Assembly (NCBI RefSeq): GCF_003590095.1
Contig: NC_039481.1
Coordinates: 7,440,001-7,504,000 of the forward strand
Direction of reading: 5' to 3'
Origin: Trichoplusia ni
Lineage: Eukaryota; Arthropoda; Insecta; Lepidoptera; Noctuidae
DNA length: 64,000 bases
The position numbers and the translations under genes were made by a program. The notes beneath the pieces are model-generated. The model ran no database searches. It was not told the DNA's origin and saw only the letters and a list, made by a program, of their open reading frames with translations. Of this stretch, positions 20,281-33,300 are shown one piece after another (the first letter of the stretch is position 1; every line of letters starts with the position of its first letter).

Positions 20281-20567
20281 CTAGCTGTTGCCCGCGACTT
20301 CGTCTCCGTGGGTAGAAGATATAAGTTATGATTTATACCATCCCTGTTTTTTTCACATTTTCCATTGTATCTTCGCTCCTTTTAGTCGCAGCGTGATGGT
20401 TTATAGCCTAAAGCCTTCCTCGATGACTGGTCTATTCAACACAAAAAGAATTTTTCAATTCGGACCAGTAGTTCCTGAGATTAGCGCGTTCAAACAAACA
20501 AACAAACAAACAAACAAACTCTTCAGCTTTATATATTAAGTATAGAAGTATAGATATTAGTATAGAT
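20281..20567 (+). mobile_element. LINE-type 3' fragment with (CAAA)n tail
   Basis: Begins CTAGCTGTTGCCCGCGACTT and contains CGGACCAGTAGTTCCTGAGA, then a CAAA run and TATTAGTATAGAT. This arrangement is a very common dispersed non-LTR-type repeat end in moth genomes. A related copy in the other orientation lies at 50815-50985. The family name is not assigned. Confidence 0.7.
20491..20519 (+). repeat. (CAAA)n microsatellite
   Basis: Seven tandem CAAA units and one extra C, within the 3' tail of the retroelement fragment. Confidence 0.9.
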
Positions 20568-20776
20568 TCCTTTTAAAATACATTTGACAGATAGAGACAT
20601 TTTATCCCATTAAATTTTATTTCAGCAGCTTTAGTGCTGTTTGATCAGTCTCTAGGTCTTTTTGCACGTGATGTGTTTACTTGCGAAACCTCAGCGCGAC
20701 ACAAGGATTCATTTCCTTACTGAGTTTCCGTCGTGTTTTCTAAACTTTGAGTAAACTTCTGAAGTTTTATGGGCTC

Positions 20777-20995
20777 TTAGAAGAAGGAGATCGACTGGTG
20801 GTCATAGATCTGAAGTCTACCCCTTGCTTCTCCTTCTAACCCAAGTACAATAGAATGCTTAGCCCATAGACTGAGAGCACCTTGTGTCCACAGTGCATAG
20901 TGGCCCCATCTAATGCCACAGATTGCCACACATGTAGCTAAGTCGTTTAATAAATAGGCACAAGGTAATGAAATGAAAATCCTCATGAAATACAT
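20777..20995 (-). CDS. Unassigned open frame, possibly an exon or repeat-derived
   Basis: A 72-codon minus-strand frame with amino-acid-like composition, including LATCVAICGIRWGHYALWTQ. A possible acceptor (ACTTAG) lies inside it, just before CTACATG, and it overlaps the end of a likely 3' UTR. I do not recognise the product. It could be part of a dispersed repeat, a last exon of an unseen gene, or chance. Confidence 0.2.
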   Translation of the reverse strand: MYFMRIFISLPCAYLLNDLATCVAICGIRWGHYALWTQGALSLWAKHSIVLGLEGEARGRLQIYDHQSISFF

Positions 20996-21003
20996 TAATG
21001 TAC

Positions 21004-21009
21004 TTTATT
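21004..21009 (-). terminator. Candidate poly(A) signal of the PPP2R3-like gene
   Basis: AATAAA on the minus strand, about 1.28 kb after the stop of the alternative last exon. Another lies at 21349-21354. Confidence 0.3.
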
Positions 21010-22285
21010 AGGAGACTTAACAATAGGTCTGTCATCGTTTATTAATGTTAACACACCATTTCATTGTCACCACTAATGTCTGTAAAAAATCTTATATTTA
21101 TACAATTTTCATTGTGATTAATCTCGCGGCACTAAGTTATTGAACTAATTTGTTAATGACAGTCTACAACTGTGCATTTATATTGACAATAGTGAAAATA
21201 ATATTAATAATTGCGTCTAAAAAAATTTAATATGCACACTAAAATATTTTAGACCGGTACCGATTAATATAAAAAAGAAATATCGTACCTACCTATTGTA
21301 AATTAAGAAGATCTTAATAATAGGGTTACAATTTTGTATCTATGTTCATTTATTTAGAAATGAACCTACTAATATTATTAGGCTTCTTAGGAACGTATCT
21401 AATAAAATCCACTCGTACCAAATACGTACATAAACTGGTTTAACAATATATAGTTCAAATGCAAATTAAATTACGTGGAGGTCATCATTATTGTAGATTT
21501 CATGTTATTTTCATTATTATTAGTCACTTGTTACTAATTGAAAGTTCAAAGAACAGTTATATGTTTGAAACAACAATGGCACTATTACGGAACATGGCTG
21601 AGAAGTTGCTCAGAAAAGTTTGTAATCATAGTCAGATAGAACATTACAATTTACAAAGATCTGATTATTGACTAAAACATTTAAAACTCGACTTTTACCC
21701 AACTCATGTAACGACTACAAAGAACACCGCGACACTCACTCTTACCACAAAGAAATTACCTTAAAAATCCGGTAACTTAACCATACATACCTAACCTAAA
21801 TTAATTAACTAAATTACTCCAACTTGAAAACAGCTAAGCTCAAAACTGGTAGGTATTTAAACATACCTCATAAAATTATTCTAATATAACAGTACACAAC
21901 ATATTAATAAAATTTGTTAAAAAATGTGAACAATCGTTTTGGTTAATACTTGGTAAAATTAGTTCAGTGAGGGTTGTAAATAGAAGTGATTTACGAGGAA
22001 ATGACTAGTCTTAACATTATGGTGAAGCTTCAGGATAGGTAGGTACGGGTGAATTCAAGGGTTTACAGTTACCATTTTACCCCTCGTAACGTATGTTAAA
22101 TGAGGCACAATTTTTACATGTACGTAACATACATCAAGTTTTTGAAACTACAAAACAATGGATTTAAAATCGTTACAAATCGATACTAACATTAAAATAT
22201 TACTGAAATTCTCATTTAACTTAGCATTAACTACGAGAATTATTAAATAATAACTGAAATATATAAAATCCAAGAACAATAAAAC

Positions 22286-22408
22286 TCAGTACTTTAGGCG
22301 ATTATAAAATCTAACAACCGATTCTTTGGCTGTGTCAAACATGATTCGAAGACTTGAGTGAACAGTTCCACGTCGCAGCGGCAGATCGTCAGTTGGCTCG
22401 TACAGCAC
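22286..22408 (-). CDS. PPP2R3A: Alternative last exon of PPP2R3-like gene
   Basis: On the minus strand, after acceptor TAGTCTACAG, a 40-codon frame codes for VLYEPTDDLPLRRGTVHSSL, then RIMFDTAKESVVRFYNRLKY and TGA (22288-22286). The composition is protein-like and unlike chance frames in this AT-rich DNA. It is entered in phase 0, which the 28-nt exon at 24845-24872 supplies. Together they give a B'' form of about 487 aa, without the Gly-Pro and Ser/Lys-rich tail of the main form. It could instead be the end of an unrelated gene; no homologue is recalled. Confidence 0.5.
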   Translation of the reverse strand: MLYEPTDDLPLRRGTVHSSLRIMFDTAKESVVRFYNRLKY

Positions 22409-23659
22409 CTGTAGACTAGAGAACAACGTAATCTACCTAGCATTACCTACAAGCTTTATATTTATACAGCTGCCCTCGCTATATTTTCCTACACTCATTA
22501 TGCCGATACAGGCTTCATAAGACCTTCCCTATGGTCCGCAGACTCACTTCACGTCATTGACAAATGACAATCAACATATCAAATTAAATACTAATTTGAT
22601 ATCGATTTCATTAAAAGGTAAATTTAATTTAAGCTTCGAATTTGATCGAATAAAACAATTCCTACACGATACTCCTCACTCGTCAGAGTGAATCCTAACT
22701 CTGGTATCTATGTCAAATACTTTACAAACGACGTTTTATGAAATACTTCGAAAAAGAAGGTAGATGCAGGACTGGAGGCCAACCCTTATCAAAAATATTT
22801 CTATCTACTATTCTAAATTAATCTGTGCGTGTTTATCATAATGACTTTTTGTCATGATAAATAAATAAATAAAGCTAAGTATATGGACGACTGATTTTAG
22901 TGACGGCGTTGTAATACCAATTTCTTTCTATAATATTCGTAAGATGACGTGGATGGAGGAATGATATGATTTGGTATTTCTAGGTGACGAATACATGATG
23001 TTACTTGACAAGGGTCTAATTTAACATTTCATTAATTAATCGTGCTTATGTGTGAACATAGCTTTAGTCAGCAGTTAATATTTCGGGCTATATCCAAATT
23101 TGATATAGAAGAGATAAGATTGCCTCTTTGAGGACTAGTTACCAACTCGTCCACATATAAACACGATTGCCCAAAAATAACTTTAGTATAATCAACATAA
23201 TTTACAATCAAAACACATAAAATTCTGTGCAAACAAAATCATACCATTGATTGATATGGTTAATTTGAGACATAAATTAACGATACATACATAAATACTA
23301 CGCTAATAAAATGCTGAAACTAGTCTACGCGATACTAACACAAGGTCCATAGAAGAGTTTCTTTATATCGAGGATAATGCACTTTAGTCGTAGTCCAGAC
23401 TAACCCGCTCGGCCGAGCCCATCGTCTACACTCGCTAAACTGACACAAGGCACGTATACCACTAGGATACGCTGAAAAAATATTTCTCTGTTTGGAATAA
23501 CGGCTGAGACAATACTTCACACTATTCTAAATTTGATATCAGGTAAGGTAAGGTATCTATCGTTTTCACGAATTGCACGTTCATCGTGTATCTTTGGTGT
23601 TCACTGAAATAAACGGTTTGATATTATTGCATATGGCAACATCACTGTGTTAGCGAGTC
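22409..23659 (-). other. 3' UTR of the long PPP2R3-like form
   Basis: Follows stop codon 23662-23660. No minus-strand AATAAA was noticed before the alternative exon at 22408, so the long transcript may run past it. A perfect 11-bp hairpin lies at 22576-22602. Confidence 0.4.
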
Positions 23660-24383
23660 CTAAATGGAGCACTCATCGCTGTCGCGCGCGTAGTCCTCGT
23701 CGTCCTCGTCGCGCGCGGCTTTCTTCTTGACCTTGCTGGAGACCACGCCCGTGTTCACCTTGCTGAACAGGCTGCTGCGGTTCAGCCGCGAGATCTCTCG
23801 CTGTGGGCTCAGCCTCTCCGCCACCGCACGCTCGTAATTATCAGAAATTTTATTCACCCCATTTAAAGGGCTCGTGACGGGTGATTTAACTGGTGACGTG
23901 ATCTTCTTCTGTTCTGCCGCCTTGTCGAACAAGCCGGCGCTGGTGGCCACGGAGTAGGAGGGCGGGTCCTTAGCGCGAGCTCCACTCGCGCCCAACAGCT
24001 GTGAGTACAGAAAGCTGTTGTTGCCGAAGCCTGCGTACCTATTGTCCATTTTGCCATTGACCATCATGAGGCTGACGGGTTTTTCTGGTGGGACAGGCTT
24101 TTCGGGTAGTTTTTTGTCGGTAACACCGTTATTGGCGGGGGTGTTGGTGTTGTTAGCCCAGCGCTCGCCGCCGATGGAGTATATGGAGCTGAGGTTGACG
24201 AAGCCGGGCCCGGAGCCAGGCCCAGGCCCAGGGCCAGGCCGCGGCTGGGCGCGGGCCCGCGCGGCCGGGGCCCCGCACTCGCTGAGCGTGGACTCCTCCA
24301 CGCTGGACTCCTCCACCGCCTCGGTGTTGGTGATGTCGTCAAGGTTCGGCGACAGACAGTCCTCATCTGTCTCATCGTACGAG
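23660..24383 (-). CDS. PPP2R3A: PPP2R3-like main last exon: low-complexity C-terminal tail
   Basis: Acceptor ATGTTTCAG, phase 2 in, 240 codons to TAG at 23662-23660. It begins SYDETDEDCLSPNLDDI, similar in place to the YETDEP motif near the vertebrate C-terminus. A Gly-Pro run (about 24190-24260 on the DNA), a Pro/Lys region, Ser-Pro sites (SPVKSPVTSP) and a charged end KKKAARDEDDEDYARDSDE follow. Confidence 0.82.
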
Positions 24384-27300
24384 CTGAAACATAAAACACA
24401 GTCAGTATCCGCCTCACCGCTCTCGGACGAGCGTCAGTTGATGTCATATGTACTGAATGCAAGTGAAAAGTTCATGTTTGTTAGTTTCGCTCCATGCGTC
24501 TCGCCGAATTTCAGTATTATTTACAAACAAAAGCTCAAAATGTTCAGTTGTGTACAGAGTGGGGAAGGTTTATATTTACAGGAATAATAGATATGTATTT
24601 CATCAGTAAGGCAGACAAAGACTCTCAAGCAAAACCAACAGCAAAAAGTTCCGGGAGAGGTTTTAGAGATCCTTACGATGGTTTGGTAGTTTAATATTAA
24701 TGTTCATTCATTTGAGTGCAAATGTTCATTCTGAGAAGCGACAATCGTAAATGAGCAAAATGCAAATGGCGAGCACAGTGCTCAGGCGGGCCGCGTGCGG
24801 GCAAGGCGCGGTACAGACACTGCAAACCACCAACACAGTCTTACCCTAGCATAGCCAGATCTGTCTTCCTCCCTGATGAAAGAAATTACAATATATAATG
24901 AACGAAAAGAGACATATATACTGGGGCATACATACATACATAACATAAATAAACATAATAACAGACATTAAGTAGGTACTAAGTATGCAGCTAAATTAAC
25001 TGTGATGTGTGTTAAGATGATGTCGGATGTGGTCCTGGCATTATTGACTGTCTACGTGATATTATCGTTTGCATTCAGAACATATCGCAGTTTGTCAAGA
25101 CATTTGTTATAGGGGGCGGTTATCATCGGCAACAGGGGGGTGCGGGTCCTACGCAGTCGGTGTCTGTGTCCGCAAGATGCATCAATGCTCGATGTGTACA
25201 ACACTAGTGCGTGACGGGAGACATTCTATTCCATTGTCTACTTTACCACGTTCATAAATTTATTTGTATAATTTGAATCCGTTCAGTCCGTTAGTTCTGC
25301 ATAACTCAAAGAATCGATTCATACACTTCTTTTTCTCTGATTCTTTCATTAGCCTATATAACTGCCTGTGTTTGGTAAGAAATAAACATAATTATTGCAC
25401 GGGTATATAATAATACAGTATATAGTTGTAATGATGACGAGAGCTGTAATACGAGTAGCTTACATTTGGTCCTGAGCGTCGCTGCCGCCTTCCTCCGCCA
25501 CCAGGAGTTCATATTCTTCTGCTGCAAATCTGTCCCATTCTGACATCTGGAACATTACAGCAAACATATTTCAGTTTACTATAGGGTCTCAAGGATCACC
25601 CTTTACCAACTTAGAACATTTTTAAAAGCAGCAAAAACGGTGAGAAAGCCTATGGCAATGAAATCGTTGAGAGAAACTATGCTCAGTACTTGGTACCTGA
25701 GAAAACTTATTATAAAGGTCCAACCGGACACTACAGTATCCCTTTACAACAAACATAGCTTGAGCAACATAAAACCTTGCTGGCCTTGAAGCAGGCTCGT
25801 TCATTATTTCATCCCTACCAATTAAAATGTTCGGTCACACAAACTGCATAGATAAGAAAAAAAATGTCTCGATTATATTAGCTGTGTTTCGTATCCTCAC
25901 CTCGCAGTCGGAGTCTCGCTGCGTGGCGAAGGGGTCGCGCTGCTCGTGGTCGAGGTACTTCTCCAAGTTGAAGAACGTGTCGAAGAAGATCGGCGTCAGC
26001 TTGCAGCGCTTCAGGTCTGAGAGCGTTATCTTGCCTTCCACCGCCGGGTGCACCATGTCCAGCATCTGGATTATCGTGATTTCGATATTTAGGTACTACA
26101 CATTTAAGAGATCTTTTTCTCTATAAACTTTGTTAGTTCGATGGTGTTTTCGTTTTCTTTTCATACGATCTGACCCTTTTTGTTTGTCGAAAAAGGAACA
26201 AAAAAAAAAAATGGATGACGTTTTTTTTTCTCTCTTGCCCCTAATTCTTTAAAATCTTAACTTATCTTATTTTCTTCATCGTTACATACTTGACACAAGC
26301 AGTCGTTGAAGGGCAGGGTCTCGATGCCGATGGCCTCCATCCTCTGCATCTGCTCCTCGTAGAAGTACTCCAGCTCGTACATCGAGATGTAGCCGTCGCC
26401 ATCCACGTCCATACATCTGAACAAACATAGAGAATGAAATACTTAATTTAAAGGAAAATCGAGAACAAGTCACATTAAAGAAATTATAATTCTGGACGTC
26501 TTGATTAAAAATATATTCAATAAAAAAGGTCATCATATGATAAAATACTAAGTAGTGAAACAAAAGTGATTTTTATATAGTGTGTATTTGTCAGACATGA
26601 TGTATTTTTGTCACTTTTATGGTCATACCTGAACCAGTACTCGATAGCTGTGGGATGCGTCTTGTCCTCTTCAGCCAGCAGGAACCACACGAACTCAGTG
26701 TAGGACATGCGCGGCTCGCCGTCCGGAGTCACGCGGTTCTGGTTGCCGCGCGTCACGCACCCAGACAACACGCGCTCGATCATACGCGAGGATAGCGCTG
26801 TACGGAAAACAGTAGACTGTAGTCAGACGCAAAGGAGGAACTACTGATGGATGATTAAATGATGCAACCAAAGCTTTAGTTGGTGATACAAATCTTTGAA
26901 TTTTCCAGGGCGGAGAAAGTCCATGAGGATTTCACGGTCAAAAAAAGAGTCCCATCTCGATAAATACGCGTGAATAAACCGTTGCATAATTTAATTATGA
27001 ATCTCACGATTTAACAGAATGCTGCTGATGATTGAGGCTGGTAAGAGTGCTTTTGGTTGGTAAGGGTTGAATTTTTTCATTTTCTTTTAAAGTTTGACTC
27101 TAAATCATGCATTTCAATAGCGCAGTATAATGAAATTAGACTTCCCAAAATAATGAAGTTGCAAGACTTCCAGCTTCAATAACAAGAGCTAGTTCAATTT
27201 GTGATATTTACACACGCCGTTTTCAAATGATTGGAAAGCGATATCAATAATATACAGAACTTTATTGAAAACCAAAATTAAGAAAAATACAAGAACAGCA

Positions 27301-30300
27301 ACAATATTCAAAACAGTAATAATAACTTTTTCTCCCGTCATAAAATGTCCGCCATTTTGTGGAAACTTTCGTCAAACAAATAAAACTTTTTAATGTAACA
27401 TGACAAGGACTTTTTGTTGCGTCTTCCGAAACAAAAGTTTATAAGTTATGTGAACGATGACTTGATGTATCGTTTTTGAGTCTTCAAGGTACAGCCTTGT
27501 TTTAAAGCATGTATTTGATAAAAATGTGAGTTTGAAGAAAACTTTTGACCTTAAGCGTTTTTTGTCTTTTATCGAATATTATTTGTTGTTGTTTACTGCT
27601 GTTGTTGTCAAAAACTGCTGAACTAAGTCTTCCATGCCATAAATCCTTTTCACACCAGTATATGGTTTACAGGATGGTATTAATATTGAGAGTAAAGGTT
27701 TGTGATAAGAGCTGTGTAGGTGAAATATGGACATATTATGTACTTCATGTATTATTGTTATAGTATATGATGGTGTATTAGTATCTTACCGTGATCATTA
27801 TGCCGAGCGAGGTCGTGCTTGTCTATGAAGAGGTCGTGGTCTCTGTCCAGCTCCCAGAATTTACAGTAGATCACGTAGAAATGCTCATAACTGGAATATA
27901 ATACAAGTAAATTAAGTAGGTGATCGTCACATTAATTATACCTTAAGTTAATTATAGTACTTACTTAGGTCTTACATTAATCCTACCATAAGTACCAAAT
28001 TATGTATGAAGGTAAAATAAATTGCTAAAATTAATTAAGAGGTTTTCATTGAGTACTTTAGTGCTACTCATTTTGTATAATCCTATCAAAGTTCAACAAA
28101 ATTATTATAATTAGGTATTAGTCATGAACCCAAATAAACTTCAATCACAATAATAATGTTTTCTTCGAACAATTGTTACCTAAAGTACTGTGTAACTTGG
28201 TTGATATCCTCTTCGTCTTCCAACAGCTGTATAACTTGAAGCAAGTTCGATCTCCTCAGCTCCGGGATCGATATCCTGCCCGACCAGGTCCGGTTGACAC
28301 AGTAAAATATCCTAGCAATCACCTGGAAGTACAAGAAAATTGCTTTAGAATTATTAAAAATAAAGAAAATACAAACGAAATTCGAACGGCAGTGATATTA
28401 ATTTAAAAAGTCAAAAATAAAAATCACGAATAAAAATAATATAATATAAATGCGGACAACATCACATACATTGTTCTGAACCCAAAGTAAGTTGCTTAAG
28501 CACTTGTGTTATGCAATTCAGATACAACGAAGGTACCACCAACACCCAGACCCGAGGCAATGTAGAAAAGTGAATTTTTACATTGACCCGACCGGGAATC
28601 GAACCCGGGACCTCAGAGCTAGCGACACCTTGAAACCGGTGCGTACGCCACTCGACCACGGAGGTCGTCAAAAAATCTAATAGACAACGATACATAGGTA
28701 TAGCCCTGCGGCTTGTGGTCGTTGTGAAAACTTAGATGAATGTCGATAAATGAGAATAATGATATTCAGCTTCGATTAACGAAAAGTTAGTTCATTATCT
28801 ACAACATAAATAAACTGAAAAGGACTATAAATTTAAGAAATAAGACTGACAACTGTAGCATAAAAAGAGACATATAAGTACAACGTAGATATTCATATTT
28901 TTCTTCAGTTTTATTGCGTATTTCGATTGAACCGTTAATAATAAATAGCTAATATTCAATCTTCGTTGCGGTTTGTTCAGGTGATGTGTTGCGAGCTTTA
29001 CTATTCAGCGGTGAAATTTCCCAAAGGAGCGAGTTCTAACTTTGTTTTCCATTCCAATATAATATTTGGTAATTAATGACATTTGATCAAACGAAATATT
29101 TGTATTTTATGGGAAATCAACGAATGAAAACTCCTTATTGGCTGATAACACCATGCTATCACTGATGGGTAGGTAGGCTGCCGAATTTACAAAATTTAGT
29201 CCGCTGAAGATCAAACGTATTACTCACTATACGATGTGGTATTAGGCTCCCTTCTACAAGTAACTAGGAATGTCATTTCAACTTGAATTGGATTTTAACT
29301 AAGCTGCATTCTATTTTTTTCATCCTCATAATCCGATTGGACGCCGAAACGAAAGGAGCTTAATTCGATCTGGAGTTAATTAAGAAGTTTCCATTATAGG
29401 ATCTGGAATGTCTTTTTTCTCACTTTCGGAAAGGAATGAATACAGTACTAAGCTTAAAAATTGGTACTTTTTCGATTTCACAATTATTTTTATACATATT
29501 CATCTACGCTAAGGAATTACATAGTTATGGTGCGGGAGATAAATCGTGTTGATTGTTATCTTATTGCAACCTATTCAGTCCTCAATATTTTTAAGTTTTC
29601 ATAAATGGATAAATAAATAGATAATATCTGGCTGTAGGTAAAGCCTCGCCTTTAAGTCTTACTAAGTAGTGAAATCCCGCGATTAGGCTGTCTGCACCGA
29701 CCATTAAAAAAAACAAGAATTTTGTTTGTAATAACATAAATCACCTACATTCACTTTTCCCCTGAGTATCGAGTGTGTTAGCAATATTGCGCCTTAGAAC
29801 TTCGTTTTCTTAACTTATTTAGATCCGTAAATGTTTGAGAATTTATTCCCTCTTGCACTCGTCTCGAAAGATACAGATTAAACTTGAAAGAAGCTGTATG
29901 TATCTCGGATTAACAGCGTCGCGCGTCGGTGCGGAAACTTAAGTCAAGCAAATGTATACAGACATCGAAGGCAATTATTGTTTCGTTTCTTTGGTATTTC
30001 GTTTAAAAGATTGCGTTTGATAATAATAAAGAGAAGTCCTTTTCGCTTCACAATTGCGCTGTAGTATGAATTCTAATTATTTATCAAAGGATATACATGA
30101 TATGGTTGAATAAAAAAATAGGAATATTGTAAAAAGTTACATGCAAAAATGTATAATTAATTTAGTTATATATTGAGTAAATAGTTGTATTGAATTTAGA
30201 TGATTAATCTCAACTATCTCAACTAATAACGTAAATGTGAACCTAAATCATTACACCTATTTAAAAAGAACAACACATTTCTCCGTTTCTTTGTTTACTT

Positions 30301-33300
30301 AAAATCAAACGTGACTTTTTACATACATATATTATGTTTGTTTATAAATATAATTATCTTACTGATTAGGTCAACAAACGTAAGGCAAGAATTTTGTCCA
30401 TCGTTTGTTGCCCCGTTCCTTCCACTGCGAGGAAACTTAGAAAGCGATGTCGACAATATAGGATAGGACTAATTGAGACGTCCAAAAAAGAACCTCAAAT
30501 AAATGACTAATAAATAAATCTATGTAGGATTGGGCAAACTTGACGTCCAAAAATAAATCCGGATTGAACAATTACTCCAAATTATGTTTTCGACAGTACT
30601 TACAGTATGCACGTATCTAGAGTGGAACTCAGTAGCCTCCTTCAGGAAGGACAGTCCTGGGTGTGTGTCCACCACGTCCTGCACCAGCGGCACGAAGTCC
30701 TCCGGCGCCAGAGTATTGCTCTTCCCCCGCGTCAGGATGTACACGAAACGGGAAGCCATGTCGTGGCACTGTGACGTCATTCTGAAAATGACGTTGTAAT
30801 GAACGAATTAATACTAAATGGAGTTTTGTGTTTCGTATCGGCGGTGATAAGCTGATATGATTTGAATTTACTCGTAGTTAGGAATAATACTGATTGGTTG
30901 AGTTTAGCACAGTTTCTGCAGCTTCCATTTAGGATATAACTCCACTTTGCATTTCATAAATTAGTAACAGGTTTCTTGCAGCAGATGCAGAAACTTTTAT
31001 TAGGTATGCAAATAACAGTCCACACTGCCGCAATACGGCAAGGCTCTCAATGCAGATACAATTAGTCCAGTGTGGTCATTAGGATCTCAAAAAATATATT
31101 TCCAAGGCCAATGCTGTTGTGTAGTTCCAAATGACCAAACAAATTATTGTTAGCCTGAAAATGGAGAAAGGTCTTCGTAACGCCATCTATCGGCAGAATG
31201 TCAAAGTTTGAATTTTCAAGTTCCGTAGAATAAAATGATTTATTGTATATCTAATTAAGTCTTCAAAACAACAGCAAGTAGGTTTACACTTTTAAAGCAT
31301 TACTTTAAAGGGAAAGCTTTATCCGTTTAATTATTTTTATAGCGTTGCTACTTAGAACTCGGCGAGAAATGTAATTAATAGTAGTTAAAATTAACAATGC
31401 CTGGCGGAGTCGTTGGATACGGCATAAAGATTTTTCGCGGGAAGACTATTGCCAATAATAAAACGAAACTGGCCGTTGAGAGAAAAGAAAAGAAAAACTA
31501 AAAAAGTGCAGGATATGTTCAGCCAGATGTAACTACTAACTTATTAAAACTATCCAGCAACGAATAGTGAGTTTATAAAATATCAGATTTACTCTAATTA
31601 CCTACATATCGGCAGGGGATTTTAACATTCTTGATCGGACTTAGCGGGACAGTCAATAGAATAAGCGTATCATTAAAGGATACTTCGGGCTTTTGGGTTC
31701 AAGCAGTCCAAGTTAGGTCTATCAACTATCCATCGAGTCAATAAGAAGGGTCCGTTTGATCCCGAAACTTGTCGAACACCACCGATTTTTCCTCAAATTT
31801 TTCATAGTCATATTTTATTATTATTATTTTTTTTAATTAAACGACTCCATTAGTAAGGAATTAAATGCTTGTGTCACGGGGGTTTCCACAAACATACAAA
31901 TCACGTGCTCAAAGACACTCAGACTCCGAACAAGCACTAGTGGAGCACACAAATGTTTGTCCTGGATCGAAGACGCGACACGACGCGCACGTTGGGTTCA
32001 GCGTGGTGAACTCAACAACTGGGCTCTCCGATGATAAATGTCATATCTTATTAATAGTTGAGGACTCACTCTCTCCAGAAATCGATGAACTTGTGTCCGT
32101 CGACTGGTACGTGTAGGTTCTGCTGCGTGGCGAGGAACAACGGCATCTTCCAGTACAGCGGGCACTCGCACGCCTTCACTATGTGCTTGAAACTGTCGCG
32201 GGGGACCTGCAGACAAGACATTAATATAAAATAAAGGTAAAACAAAAAAAAGGACTTTAACATCAGTATCTACGTAGCGACATTCTCGACGCGTCGCCTG
32301 TAACTTGGCTCAATGTTAATTAATATTTTCAATGCTAAATATCAAGGAATCGAATGAATGAATTATGTATTACATTCGATATGTATTCAAAAAAGTTAAG
32401 TCAGTTAAGGTGTTATTGTTTTTCTGGTCCTTTGCGGCACGCACAATCAGCGATTAAGAAATGTAAGTATCTTATTTATTATTAAAAAAAAAGTCAACAC
32501 GAAAATGTGAAGCCCTAGTATAATAGCGCTCACTTCTTTTAGGTAAAGATCTCAAGAAAAGGAATAACCTAATTATATTTAAGTAGGACATTTATATTCG
32601 TAGACTAAAAATTCTTTTACTTTTTATTTCCTAAAAAATTCTGTCCATTAAAGAAGTAAAATAGTCCTAAATAAACGCCATGAGAATTGTAAAGAAATGT
32701 CTTCTAAGGTAATGGAATAGGATATTTCAGTAAAAACAGCTAATTTAGACGTCACGAAGAATGAATTATTTGGACAAGTGTTTTTCAACGGACTTTAAAA
32801 AAAAAGAGTTCCTAAATTGGTCGCTTTCTTTGTGTTTGTTATCTCAGAACCTCGGACTCAATGAAGAAACGATTTTGTTGATGTTTTTTTTTTATTTAAA
32901 GTTGTATAGCTGTCATTTAGTCCAATAGAATTTTCATCAAGTTTGACTCTAGAAGATTCTATTCGAAGTCGGATGAATGTTTAAGTTATTAAAAAAATAG
33001 TCAAATTTTGCACTAACACAATTAATTTTGTACAATTAGTGACGTAATAATTCGATTTTTTTCTTCAGATGGCCTATTAATTAGGCTAAATCATACATAT
33101 CTTGTTCCAACGAAAATTTTCCGAAGGGCTAACAAAAAGTAACTAATTGGCCATTGTTCTCTCAAAAGGTAAACTCCGACAGTTACCCGAAGGTGCGGTT
33201 ATCTTTTACGTTTCCGTTTCCTGTAGTCTGTGGTCATGACAGGTGACACAAACAGCGCTCGTGTGTCGTCACGTTTCGTGTGATCGCCTGCTTCCTGTTT

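Larger units (their letters stand above)
20568..22285. other. Region downstream of the PPP2R3-like gene
   Basis: AT-rich. Minus-strand AATAAA signals at 21349-21354 and 21004-21009 could end PPP2R3-like transcripts. An open frame at 20995-20777 is described separately. Otherwise nothing recognised. Confidence 0.45.

Noticed and set aside
24018..24587. 189-codon plus-strand frame opposite the last PPP2R3 exon
   Set aside because: Antisense of a well-supported coding exon with Gly-Pro repeats.
24494..24694. Plus-strand frame ending GRGFRDPYDGLVV
   Set aside because: Lies in a PPP2R3 intron on the other strand, with no partner exon or clear splice sites; no product recognised.
28584..28669. 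tRNA gene on the minus strand
   Set aside because: A- and B-box-like sequences are present, but it is the head of a longer repeat with a non-tRNA body, and the acceptor stem does not close well. Called a SINE.
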